Source: Pampus argenteus (Eukaryota > Chordata > Actinopteri > Scombriformes > Stromateidae). From it: 64,000 nucleotides of DNA. The stretch spans positions 19,186,001 to 19,250,000 of the forward strand of contig CM072870.1 of the NCBI GenBank assembly GCA_036937835.1, in the 5' to 3' direction. Below, one piece after another: positions 52,780 to 64,000 of this stretch. The notes below the pieces were generated by a model. That model was not told the DNA's origin. It saw only the letters and a list, made by a program, of their open reading frames with translations, and made no database searches. Numbering within the stretch: position 1 is the stretch's first letter; the number at the start of each line of letters is the position of its first letter. Position numbers and translations under genes: made by a program.

Positions 52780-53010
52780 ATACTAAGATGTTGTGAACCC
52801 TGTAACAACCCCATCAGGCTCCTCCTTCGCTCCTGGCCTTTTTCTCCTTTGACCTAATAATTAAGCTGCTTTTAGAATTATAAGTTGAGAAACAGCTTTG
52901 TAAAACCGCATTGACAAATCTCTCTCAACTGAACCAGCGCTTTGTGGAGGCCGCCACTGTCTTACCCGCAATGCATGGATGCTTTCTAGCTCCCCAATTT
53001 AACTCCAAAA
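52780..53010. promoter_or_regulatory. candidate conserved non-coding element
   Basis: This dense non-repetitive block contains CCTAATAATTAAGCTG (homeodomain-type TAAT/ATTA sites) and TTTGTAAAACC, with balanced base composition between AT-rich flanks and no open frame. The appearance matches vertebrate developmental enhancers. Conservation was not tested. Confidence 0.25.
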
Positions 53011-55526
53011 TCTTTTATCATCTCACTTGATGGAAGTAATCTGCAAGTCTAGAATAATATTTCAAACATATTTCAAATTTTTAGATTTAGTGTCATACAT
53101 ATGAGGGACTGGTCGCATTGATTGGTGATTTGTTGCACTGTATCATCTATTACATCTATTGAAAATCATCAAAGTTGGAGTAAAGACAGGGAGAAGTATG
53201 GGAATGATGGAAATGGGTAATGTGAAATGTGTTTACAAAGTGTTTACAACATCCAGTGTGGGAAAACCCATGTTAACATATATATTATTTAGCATGTTTA
53301 AGCCAATTTCAGATGACATCTTTTACTACACGTAATCATTTTTCAGAGCTCACTGTGGTGTTTCAGATTCTTATTTTTTTTGTTTTATTAATGTATTTAT
53401 TTTTCCTTTGGGCCGGCCATTGGATTTAATTTAAATATATATTGCATGAAAACCAGTTTACAAAATCAATTTGAAACTTGCTTGAATTGTGTAATCCATC
53501 ACTGTCAAAAAAACAAACAAAAAAACTGCGTCTGCTGTGATTCTTTATTTCAAAGTTCCCTTTTTCATTGCATGCTAATGCGGTTCAAGTGCAGACTGAT
53601 TCGAAAAGTTTGCCGTACAACAATAATATAACTTCTGAAACATTTTTTTTTGTTTTTAAAAAATATATATTTTTCTAAATATTCTAAATATTTTTTAATA
53701 TATTATTCAAGTGTTCTTAATTTGTAGTTATGGAGATAAAACTTGAAAATCGTTATGATCCCTCAAGCTATAAACTCGGCCACTTGTTCTACACATAATT
53801 TGTTACAGTATCTTGCAATGCATTTACATGAAGTGCATTTGAACAAGTGTTAAATTCATCTTCTTTGTTCAGCTCCGTGAGCTGAGGACAACGCTGAGCT
53901 GATCTGTCTTTACAGATGCAACTTGTCCTCTTCCAACTGGCGACGTGTTTAATCACGAGTGTGAATGTTATCTGAACCAACAACAAGAAACAACCCCAAC
54001 CTTGGTGTTTGATGGCACAAGTTGGCATCTTTTGGGCAGCAATTGCTCACCCTTGGATAGCCTTATAATATAGCACAATAAACCTCTAAACAGATATGCT
54101 GCACTGTAGTTGAAGGCTGGGCATATTCCTTTAGACACGTAGGTGTGATCGCACCCTGAGCTCAACAACAAACAGTCGATGACATCCTTCTCTACATTCG
54201 ACTAGCAATGTGAGAATATTGCCCACTTTGTCGAAACAGTTGCTGCAACCGGGGGGGGCGGGGGGTTGGTTGGTTGGCTGGTTTAGACGAGGCAGATGAA
54301 GGATCAGGGAGAGAATGTGTGAGGATCCTGGGACATGCTAGCATTACAAAGCAGTGACCCAGGATTAAGTCCTGTGGACAGTAGCAGTTTGATTTGATCG
54401 GGCAGTGCTGTGTTGTTAAATCGCTCATTAAATCCAATTAGGGGTAAGTAGTGGGAGACAGAATGGAGGGTCGTGTAGGGGGAGGGAGGCGGTAGAGGCT
54501 TTAGTCCCGCTACTCCTGAGGAGGATTGCGTGCTAAGCGAGCAGGTGACAAACTCCAGCTCTGAACTCCTGACCTAGCCATGGGACTCCCCACTTCTTTC
54601 TCAGCTATACCCACTCACAGCTTACTTACTTGTGACCTCTCTGTCTTTGCGCCGCTACAAGGTGGGTGTGAGGAGCGCTGGATGTCCTGCGACACAGCTG
54701 ACATGTCAAAGAGCAATCGGTCTGACCAGCTGTACATGTAAATACACTGTCAAGCCAATTAATGTCTGATCACGTCAACATAAAATCTAAAAGTTTTAAG
54801 TGGCGCCGAAGGATTGCAATCAGAGCAGTGCCAAAGCAAATGGCACAGAATTACACAGCATAACATCACTATGCTGTGGCCTCTCAATAACCTCTTTAAA
54901 CGTTCACAGAAAAAAAAAAAAAATCACCATGGAAAAATGCTCTCCTGGATTTAATAATCCATCCACAGTTTCACAATTTCACTTTCTTCACAACTTACCG
55001 TAATCTCTTTTTTTTCTCTTTCTCCCCAGTTTTCATGCTTTATAATATTTTTGTCTCTGGTTTGAGGCACAAACAAGCAAGGACGGATTACGAGAGACTT
55101 TGACAACTTAGCCATTCTTCTCATGAAGTCTCATTTGGTTTGGTGATCTGTGAGTTCACTCTTGTTTACTTCCCAAACTGTCACGACACTGCTGCTCTAA
55201 TGCGCATTGTTTTGCAACTTCTGTTCTTGTCCCTTATCTGTGGTTCATATGCGTCTTGTTGCCTGTCCTTTCTAATCCAAATCCCCTAAGCTTTTGTCAA
55301 AGGGTTTTTTTTTACTCTTCAACTCTAACTTGAAATTTTTTCTTTTTTTTCTTTCTAATTTGACTTGCTGGATTACGTTAATTAACAATAGTGAAAATAT
55401 TTAGAAGATTCTTGCATGCCTGTGACAGCTGCATAATGGTACACTAATGAGGAAAAGGATGTCAAAGTGACACATGTTATTTGCCTGCAGATGTAATATA
55501 AGTTTCAGTTTCTTTATTAAATTTAA

Positions 55527-55572
55527 CATTTTATACATTTTATACATTTTATACATTTTAACATTTATACAT
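55527..55572 (+). repeat. 9-bp AT-rich tandem repeat
   Basis: CATTTTATA is repeated three times exactly, followed by degenerate copies (CATTTTAA, CATTTATA). Confidence 0.85.
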
Positions 55573-56189
55573 ATTTTTTATCCTTTTAAAAACTTTTTAA
55601 AAAATATGTCCCAAACTTACTCTTTATTATGATCTGAAACATGTCTTTACTTCCTACTAAACTGATAACAAATGGCTGTATTTATCAATTTCTTAAATTT
55701 GCTTTTCAATCATCTTGTTATCTGCCTTTAAAAAACCCTCCATGTGGGACAGAAAAAAAAGATTCAGAGGACATAGCCTGCATGTTCTCAAGAGTAGCTG
55801 GTGTACATATAGTTACAGTAAATTGCAAGTTAAACATTTATTATAGTTGATCGTGCAAATGGTGCAATTGTCTTGGTATTTATTATTATCTAATTTATCA
55901 CTCACTTGCATGTATAGTTTCTGGAGTTATTGTTAAAAGAAATATTAAATAATAAATATAGCTTTAACTGTCAAATGCGTAATATTTAGTATAAGAAATA
56001 AATTAACCTTGATTAACTTACTAGTCTGCTCTGTGTCTGGGTTTACAGTTTGTCATAATTGTCAGTAACATGAACTCTCAACCATGGACTTCAGAGTCTC
56101 CCTGTCTTGTTTTTTTTTCTATGAGGAGGGTTAAGGTTGTCATGGACACAGTCATGTTAGAGATAATTGAGGAGGACAAATGTTTTACA

Positions 56190-56320
56190 TGTTTTAAAGG
56201 ATAATGACCGTCGAGGGACGCCTGACACGGGGCAACCCTCTGGCTTCCCCATCATCCATTAATTTCTGATAATGGACACCGTAAAGGCCATTATCCCACT
56301 TATACCATGGTCATATACTA
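56190..56320. promoter_or_regulatory. candidate conserved non-coding element
   Basis: A non-repetitive block including CATCCATTAATTTCTGATAA and GTAAAGGCCATTATCCC, with several TAAT/ATTA cores and no coding frame. Judged on texture only. Confidence 0.22.
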
Positions 56321-56407
56321 AAGAAGAAGAAGAAGAAAAAAATACATTAATTAATATTTTAATAGTTTTACAATCAAAATCTAAAGTTTTTCACAAAGCA
56401 TAAATCA

Positions 56408-56445
56408 ATTTCCCTGGTAACACCTGAGGGTGTTACCAGGGAAAT
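56408..56445. repeat. perfect 17-bp inverted repeat (hairpin)
   Basis: The left arm at 56408-56424 (core TTTCCCTGGTAACACC) pairs without mismatch with 56429-56445 around the 4-base loop TGAG. It is directly followed by a tandem repeat. Confidence 0.9.
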
Positions 56446-56504
56446 ACCTGTACCAATACCTGTACCAATACCTGTACCAATACCTGTACAAATACCTGGA
56501 CCAA
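56445..56504 (+). repeat. 12-bp minisatellite, five copies
   Basis: The unit TACCTGTACCAA occurs three times exactly, then as TACCTGTACAAA and TACCTGGACCAA. The first copy overlaps the last base of the adjacent hairpin. Confidence 0.9.
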
Positions 56505-59500
56505 TCATTACCGTCTCATGCAACGAAATGTTGTTCACTATTCCAGTAAATAGACCTTAGATACGACTTGACAGCGGGAGATATTTCTATGCATAGAACC
56601 CTTCGGCTCAGCCTTGAGACAGGAAGCTAACATGTTAGCAAGATTCAAAGTCAATAACATTACATACTATTGACAAAGCATATTTTTGTTTAACAACAAA
56701 TTATTGAAGGCGACATGTCCCCCTCTCTCCGCATAAAATATGCCTGTAACTCCCTTTCACTGTTTTATTGGATATATAGGCTACTGGTTTATGTTGGTAA
56801 GGAATAATACTGTAAAAATAACAGCCATGCAACATGGCAACTAATCAAAAGTTTTCCACAAATTAATATATACTTTTTTTTTTTCTCAATTGCAAGGGTC
56901 CAGGAATGGAGCCTTGAGAAACACCTGTTATTATATTGTCCTTCTCTATGTGGTATTGTATTCTCAGAGGAGCCGTTTTAATTAATTACATGTACAGTAT
57001 AATATCCTCAGTGCATTCAGGCTCCTGGGAGTTCTGTTACCATCTGTAAAAAAAATAATACAATTTATAATATATTAATATAAAATGTATAATATATTAA
57101 TAGAAATATTGGCCACAAAACTCACTAAGCTTACCATTATCTTTAATTTTTTTAAATCAATTTCTAGCTATAGCTTAATTATAAGTCATCATAAATTAAC
57201 AGATAGCTCTTTATAATTATGATGTTTATTTATTTTCTTTACTGTAATGCAACAGTTTTTTTTATGCTTACAAATATTCACTTTTTACCTTGATTGTCTT
57301 CATTTTATTTATAATATGACGCTTCCCACATTGAAATACGAACGCATTATTAGTCTCACATAATAGCTCTTTAATGTACATTAACTTGGATTGCAGACCA
57401 CTTTGAGTCTGGTTTTCATCCAACAAAGCCTTTAATTGCTTTCCTATGTTTTAACTTTCTACAGTTGATTCTATCATCTGTGTTGCTGGACCTTTATGAT
57501 GTCCATTTTACATCTATTACTGTAAGTATGTTTATCACAGACTGTAAAACATCCATTGATCTATCTTCTTGCCTTTACTATGTGTAGACATTTACTGGTT
57601 TCTTCTGGGTCTGTATGCAGATTTCTGGGTCTCTTATATCTTTAAAATCCTTGGTAGAAATCGTTTTTTATGGCCTCGAGAGCTGCTTTGGTTATCTTTC
57701 CCTAAGGCCAGACTGAGTTACTGCTGGCAGAAAGGCTTTTAACTTCTCTCCTTCCTCTTATAGGAGACACAAAAAATGATTTAAAACTCAACGTCCTGCT
57801 GCTGTGTTTTGATAGATTTATACTGACAGTAAAATATATAAATGGCAGCCTATACTTTGAGATGAATCCTCATTTGGCCTATGAGCGTGCTGAATTAATG
57901 AGAATATTTGTTTTCTGAGGCACCTGTATAGAACAATTGATTTTGTTATGAAGTAAAAATGAATAAATGTAATTTTTTTTTAAGTTTCACAAGTTTTAAT
58001 TTTTCCATATTTAAATATTAATACATTAATTATATTATTCATATTATATCAATATTTATATTATTATTAAGTATAATTATTAAGTCATCATGCTGCTTAC
58101 CGTCACCTGATTGTGATTTTCTAATCAAGAAGAAATAAAACAGTAGATGGGCATCATAATCTCTCATAATTGTAATATTATAAAATTATTATATATTATA
58201 AATACTATAAAATAAATAAATACATAAAAATATTATTTTATATTATTTTACATTAATTTAATATAAATAAAATATTGTGTAAAAATGTGTACGGCTATAC
58301 ACTAAAATATATTCATGAGTATTTTGTACTGTATTATACACACATACCAGTTTTAAAAAAAAATTTTCATATATTGTTGGTGTCTTAAGTATTAATAATA
58401 ATATTAAATACCCCAATAGTGGCAGTGCATGTATTAGATGCAGTTACCTGCCTTGCTTTACATACCGTGCTAATGTGTTTATAAAGTTATACTGTATGTC
58501 TTTATTGTAACACTATTTGTCACTCAAATAGCTCATAGCTCAAACAAACTCTACCATGTAGAATAATGCTTTATCAGAGATTATGAAGCACTTTGACAAC
58601 TTAACTGTTAAGGTTTGAAAACTAAGTCCTGCAGCCAGAAAGTCGAGTGTTCCCACCCCGAGACCAAAAGCCCTCAACAGGACAGTCTGTCTCTACTATA
58701 ACCCTACTGGGTGGCTGAAACATGTTTGAATTAGATGTCTATGCACATTGATATTTCCCTTTTCATTTTAAATACTACTCGTCTTTACTGTTCACAAGGG
58801 TATTTTCTTGTCCAAGAGTTAACATTTAACTTAGTCAAGACAGGGTAGATAATTTACAGCACCAAAAAACTGCCTGCCTTCATTATGTGCTAGTATATAA
58901 ACACAGGGAGCAAAGACTAAAATTTAAAACACACTAAATGAACTTTTTTTTTAACCTGACTATAATCTGTAAAGGGCCTCCAGCATTTAAAACAGACAGT
59001 CTGCCGAGGCTTGGGATCAGTGGGCAGCAGGGTCAAGGTGGAAGTGGTGACTTATAGTACGTGCACAAGGAGCAGAGACTTTGCTTGCTCTGTTTTTCAT
59101 GCATGACTTGGTGCCCTAGTTACACTGGGATATGCATCTTTGTGTGCTTGCTGAGGAAGTCCTCCAGGCCTTCAGAGTCACAATAAAAAAAATCAAACAG
59201 AGCCCCTGTAACCTTTTCTTGACCTCTGCCATTCTCTGCTTCATTTACTGGGCTTTTGATCTTGGCTCATATGTCTCTCACTTTTTCCAACCCAGAAAAC
59301 AGACATACAAACCGACATAACATTTGACAAACTCCTCTTTATGTGTAACATCACAAACGACCCGGAGCGTCGGCTCGTTGGGCTTTTCACGGCATATTCA
59401 GCGTACTGTCTTGACGCCTTTTTTTTCCTGAATATGTGTCAGCGTGGCTGAGGGGGAAAGTTATTCCGAAAAGTCAATCCTTCAAGAAAAGTAGAAAGGT

Positions 59501-60980
59501 ATTTCCTAACTGGCTCTTGCGCCCAGAATAGATGACAACTTTGACACTGATGTATCATGTCTCAGTAGTTCAGACATTGGTCGGCCTAGGCTTGATTCAC
59601 CATAGGCAGTGAGCCAACAGAGGTACATGAGGAACATAGGGGGGGGAGACCTATTTAAAAACAATCCTATCAGTGGGTCCACTGTGGGCTAAACAAAGGA
59701 TTGGGCCTCATTAAGATAAGAGTGTCCACGAAAGCAGACCAGTTGTTATGTGAACGTGCTGTCAGGGAGGCCGCCGAGAGGCAATGGCCCATTTTTTTTC
59801 TCCCTCTCTCTCTCCCTAAATAGCTGTGTTCCTGTCCAGTGCATCATATGTCTTTGCCAGTACCAAGCATGCTCATCGGCGTCTCCCCTCCATTCCCCTT
59901 CATCACATCCATGTTGCTGCCAGTCATGGAGTGGGAAAACAATGATAAACAATGACAAATAGGCTCAGTTGTTTTCCTGTGCCACAGAGCAGAAGTAATA
60001 CCACAAAGCTGGGTAAAAACAAAGAGCTTGAAATAAAAAATCACTTTCAAAACATAATTCAAAAATAAAATCTTAAATTTTTGTTCTCTGGGTTCAGCTC
60101 AGGCATGGCAGGAATATTAGACCAGTTATTTGTCTGTTTTTTTTACTTTTTAGATTTGATAATCAAACCTCTCATTTGTCCCCAGTGCTTTCTCCTTTTA
60201 TCATTAAGTTACAAATAATTCTATCAGCTTCCATCCATAAATGCACAATAAAATACATAATTATAATAATAAGCATTAATATTACATATATTATAAATTA
60301 TTATTATTTTAATTAATTATATATGCCTTTTGAAGAGATTTTTCTCTTTTTTTCTGACTGAGAATGTATATGAAAAAAATAAGTTTTAACATTTAAATTC
60401 TTTGTATGCTACAATCTCATCTCTGTTAACAAAGTAGTTTTTATTTGATACTTTACCTTTTTTTTCTGAAAATGTAATGAACAATCAATGAAGCACAACT
60501 CAGTAGTTTTTATACCATTGTTCAAAACAAAATTAGATGCATTATTAAATTACTTTTACACAACTTTTATTATGTGCTTTGAAAAAAAAATCAGACCTAA
60601 TACAAGCTTACAGTTGAACTTTGACACAATTAGACTTTCACGAGTTTACAGGCAATAGTAACGAATGTACTACCAAATATTTCCAAATAGAAATACTTCT
60701 ACTTTTTCCTTCATATAAAGTATTACAGAGGCATTTTATGCATTATCTATGCTGCTGGTGATCATGCAGCACATGATCCAATTAAACTGATGTAGATGAA
60801 ATATATAAAAACTCCAGTAGGGACAATTTAATACCTTTACTTTATAATGGTAAATATAATAAAAAATTAGATATGTCAACTTTTCTTCCTGAACTGTAAA
60901 ATCTGATTTATTAAATTATCATTGTCTATTTTTATTATTATTATTGTTATTATTTATTTTTTGTTTCTATTTTTAAGACT

Positions 60981-60981
<1 letters not shown>

Positions 60982-61013
<32 letters not shown>
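60982..61013 (+). repeat. (TTA)n microsatellite
   Basis: A near-perfect trinucleotide TTA/ATT run of about ten units, with a shorter related run 40 bases upstream. Confidence 0.85.
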
Positions 61014-64000
61014 GTATACACACTGTCTGCCAGATATGCATATATGCAATACACATATTGTGTACATAAATACAAATTGCATGTATTCATTAATAAATAC
61101 AACAATCACTAAATAATTCAATAGACTGTCACACTTAATATGCATAATTTTGAACGGATAATATTCTTATATATCCTCAGCAAACAAATCTGAAAAATTA
61201 ATTGTACTTAAATTTAAAATTTAAAGAAATACATGATACAGGACCAGAGAGAACTGATTTGGGAGCCATTGATTTGGAAAAACTACATATTGATTGCTCT
61301 CTTTTATTCCTCTGAACTGCACATGTATTTGATACGACGGACAAACCTTCAGTCACAGCTGAGCCAGTCTGAAAACACAATCATGGGACATCAACAAATA
61401 GAGTTGACAAACAACAGCTCTCAAATCATGTAGCGTATCAGACATGTGTCTAAGCTTTATTATTAGAGAATAATAAAAAAAAAAAAAAGAAGCTTAGCTG
61501 TTAACTCAGACGCTATGAACTCTGAATGACACAGGGTTCACACAGAGGTGATGGGTTCAAATTAGCTGAAAGATCTGCAGGGCTGACTGAGGCTATTTGT
61601 TATGCTACATATATGTGCTCCACTAGGGGGCAGTGTATCACCTCGTTTTGGTGTGATACTGCATTTAAAGGCACAGTAATGAATGAATAAAGAGAGAGCG
61701 AGTGAGACAGATATGACCCTCTGATGAACTGCAAATCTGCTGGGAGCGCAGCAGGGCATTGCTGACTGGTTAAATGCCAACACTCCACCTGCAAGAAGAG
61801 AACAGTGACAATGATGCTTCTGTATGCCCGTTAGTCTTTATCCATGTGTTTGTATTTGTGTTTGTCTGCTAGCGCTTACATGAGCATTTGGTGATTTTTT
61901 TTTTTTTTTTGGGTGTGGTTAATCATGCTAACATGTGACCAGCAGTGGAGCAAATACACATCCCACAGTTCGGATTTATCCGCTTTCTGTTATATCTCTA
62001 CTCACTCCTGCAGATATCTGCACAGATTAAATTAAGACTATTTAAACTTTTTGCTGCCAGATCACTTCTCTAAACAATCATTTGGCCCCTTTTTTCTCAC
62101 TCCACTTTTTGGCTCACCCTCTTTATTTTCTTCATGTCTTTATTTTGTTTCCTAACAAAAGCCAGGACCGGGAGGCACATGATTAGGCTGCCACTAATTG
62201 GTATCAGATTCACAGGTTTGGATCAGCACCGTGCTGGCACTGGAGCCAAAGCATTGCTCACATCTGCATGGTGAGTAGGTCTCTGAGAACCCGAGTGTGT
62301 CAAGCCGTTTGGCCCACCATCAGTTTCCTCTCACAGAATCAAGGCCTGCCATCACGCACAGTGCTCCAAGCACACACATGTATGACAAGCTTTCATGTAA
62401 AGCCAAACTCTGATCAGAAGACCTCCATATTGACACCTTTCATGGTCTGTTAGCACCTTGACAGTGAAGAAGCAGGACAGCTGAGATGTCTGCAGTGTGA
62501 CGGAAAGAACCGTCCGGCGTGTAGAGAGAAGGTTGAAGTTAATGGAGGCGAGGCGGACATGGGGATTAAGGAGTGGGGTCTGCCTGCTGTATTTTCTGTT
62601 TCGTGACTTCCAGAAACTCACACGCACAGACTCGTGTGAAAAATATATATACCTAAAATGCAGACACACACTTGCACTTGTCGCTGCTGGGTGGGCTGAA
62701 ATGCTGTGCAAAAAATGATGGTGATAAGAAGAAACAATGAAAAAAAAAGAAACCAAAAAAATAGAACAAGAGAAGTGTGGCGCACCGGCATACTCACTGA
62801 CCATGTCCTCTTTCCCCAAGGGACACCGCTGACCCAGAAAACAAAGACCTAGCAGGTTGTCAGTGGCTAAAGGACGGTTTGCGGCCATTAAACTAGTGAA
62901 GCAATTGCGTGTTCACCACAGTACACAACATTCGCCAGCAGCAAACACTTGGGAGAGTGCCACTGGATATAAGACAGCAGCCTCGAGGGGTTTCCTGCCA
63001 ATAGCTCCAACGTCAAACACTTGGCAGCTTCAGCACCACCCATCTTTTGGTTTACCCCTTATTTAACCTGACAAGTTCACTAAGAACACATGTTTGTTTA
63101 CAAAAAAAAAACTGCCTTTTTGGGGGTGATTGCAAGGGGATTGCTGGATCTACAACAGCCCTCGCCTACCTGTGAGGTGTGCAGTACCACCGAATCTTTC
63201 AGATATCTAATCAATGAAGAAGGAGATCCTATTTTCCATAATGTATTTGCTGATACATGCTAATAATAAAATACTACTGATGATTACTTGAACAGACAAT
63301 GGCAATTTTGAATGGTCAAAAGTGTTTTTCCCCAGCTTTAAATACAAATGACAAAGTTATTTTAGGAAATTTTGTCGTATTATTCCTTTAGATTCTTCAT
63401 ATAATTAATGTACACATGACAATGTATTATTAATCTATAAGTATTTGTATTGATGACATGTATAATAATAATAATAATAATCTAAAACTATTATTTTTAA
63501 GCAAGAAGAAGAAGCTCTCAGAGCATTATGCAGATCATGAAAAATTCTACCACTGTTGCAATTCATACTGGTTGATAACGGTCATAAATAACTTAATATT
63601 CATTCATGAGAGAAGGCTGCATTAATTATTTATTCTACATATCTTTTATGTTGGGTGGATGAATAGAGCTGACTTTTCCAATTAGGAACCCACCATCTCT
63701 AACACATCTCTGGTTACATCCCCTGCTGGTTGCTTCCCACCAATCTGAAGACCTCTTACTGTTTCTCTACCTCTTCGTTGCAACTTCCCAATGCTACTGT
63801 CTACGTCACCCTCCTGCTGCTTCTCTATCAGTGTCTCGACATATTTTTCAACAGGATTTCTGTTGCTCCTCTGCCATCTACTTTACTTGCTTGCTGCCTC
63901 TGCCAGCTACTTACAGGTGGCAATCAACACCTTGGGAAGTATAAGTTGGGATGGGAAAAGACTTGGAAGTAACTTTTTAGGCGAGCTGGAGAGAAGGAAG

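Larger units (their letters stand above)
47070..64000. other. gene-poor AT-rich region
   Basis: No supported gene on either strand apart from the weak exon candidate near 48.9 kb. It is rich in TATAT and TAATA tracts (for example 47690-48240 and 58010-58400) and microsatellites such as (TTA)n at about 60982-61013. Islands of less AT-rich, non-repetitive sequence that could be conserved regulatory elements are listed separately. Confidence 0.6.

Noticed and set aside
62352..62888. 178-codon - strand ORF near the right edge
   Set aside because: Composition looks random (Ser/His/Phe-rich), with no domain or conserved motif. The underlying DNA contains simple A-rich runs.

Overview
The window is genomic DNA from a ray-finned fish, probably a percomorph teleost. 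Genes are split into many short exons with GT-AG introns, intergenic DNA is AT-rich, there are many short A/T tracts and microsatellites, and protein sequences closely match vertebrate orthologues. No operons, CRISPR arrays or complete autonomous mobile elements are visible. Five protein-coding genes can be read, four of them complete, plus one intronic snoRNA.

Left block (1-35 kb): the 3' end of nucleolin (ncl, + strand, with an H/ACA snoRNA of the SNORA75/U23 type in an intron), b3gnt7 (- strand, tail-to-tail with ncl), and armc9 (- strand, 25 coding exons over 19 kb). As I recall the human map, this is the NCL-B3GNT7-ARMC9 order and relative orientation at 2q37, so it is an ancient syntenic block. 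I assembled armc9 exon by exon. All 25 exons join in one open frame (2538 nt, 845 codons plus stop). They include a 25-nt micro-exon, a GC-AG intron, and a 66-nt in-frame exon that I do not recall in the human protein.

Middle block (35-46 kb): a head-to-head promoter separates armc9 from polr2h (+ strand, RPABC3 subunit of RNA polymerases, 150 aa). Downstream lies an MFSD8/CLN7-like major facilitator gene (+ strand, 11 coding exons, 501 aa). This adjacency differs from human, where POLR2H is on another chromosome, so a rearrangement breakpoint lies beside armc9.

Right block (46-64 kb): about 18 kb with no convincing gene. It holds AT-rich DNA, microsatellites, a perfect 17-bp hairpin abutting a 12-bp minisatellite, a weak candidate 3' terminal exon near 48.9 kb, and several islands of non-coding sequence that look like conserved enhancers.

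The genes are unrelated housekeeping, cilium, Golgi and lysosome-type functions, and nothing suggests that they work as a pathway. The most unusual observations are the 575-bp inverted-repeat element with 21-bp periodic ends in an armc9 intron, the hairpin-minisatellite junction, the (CT)43 tract acting as the polypyrimidine tract of an mfsd8-like exon, and the armc9 splicing features.
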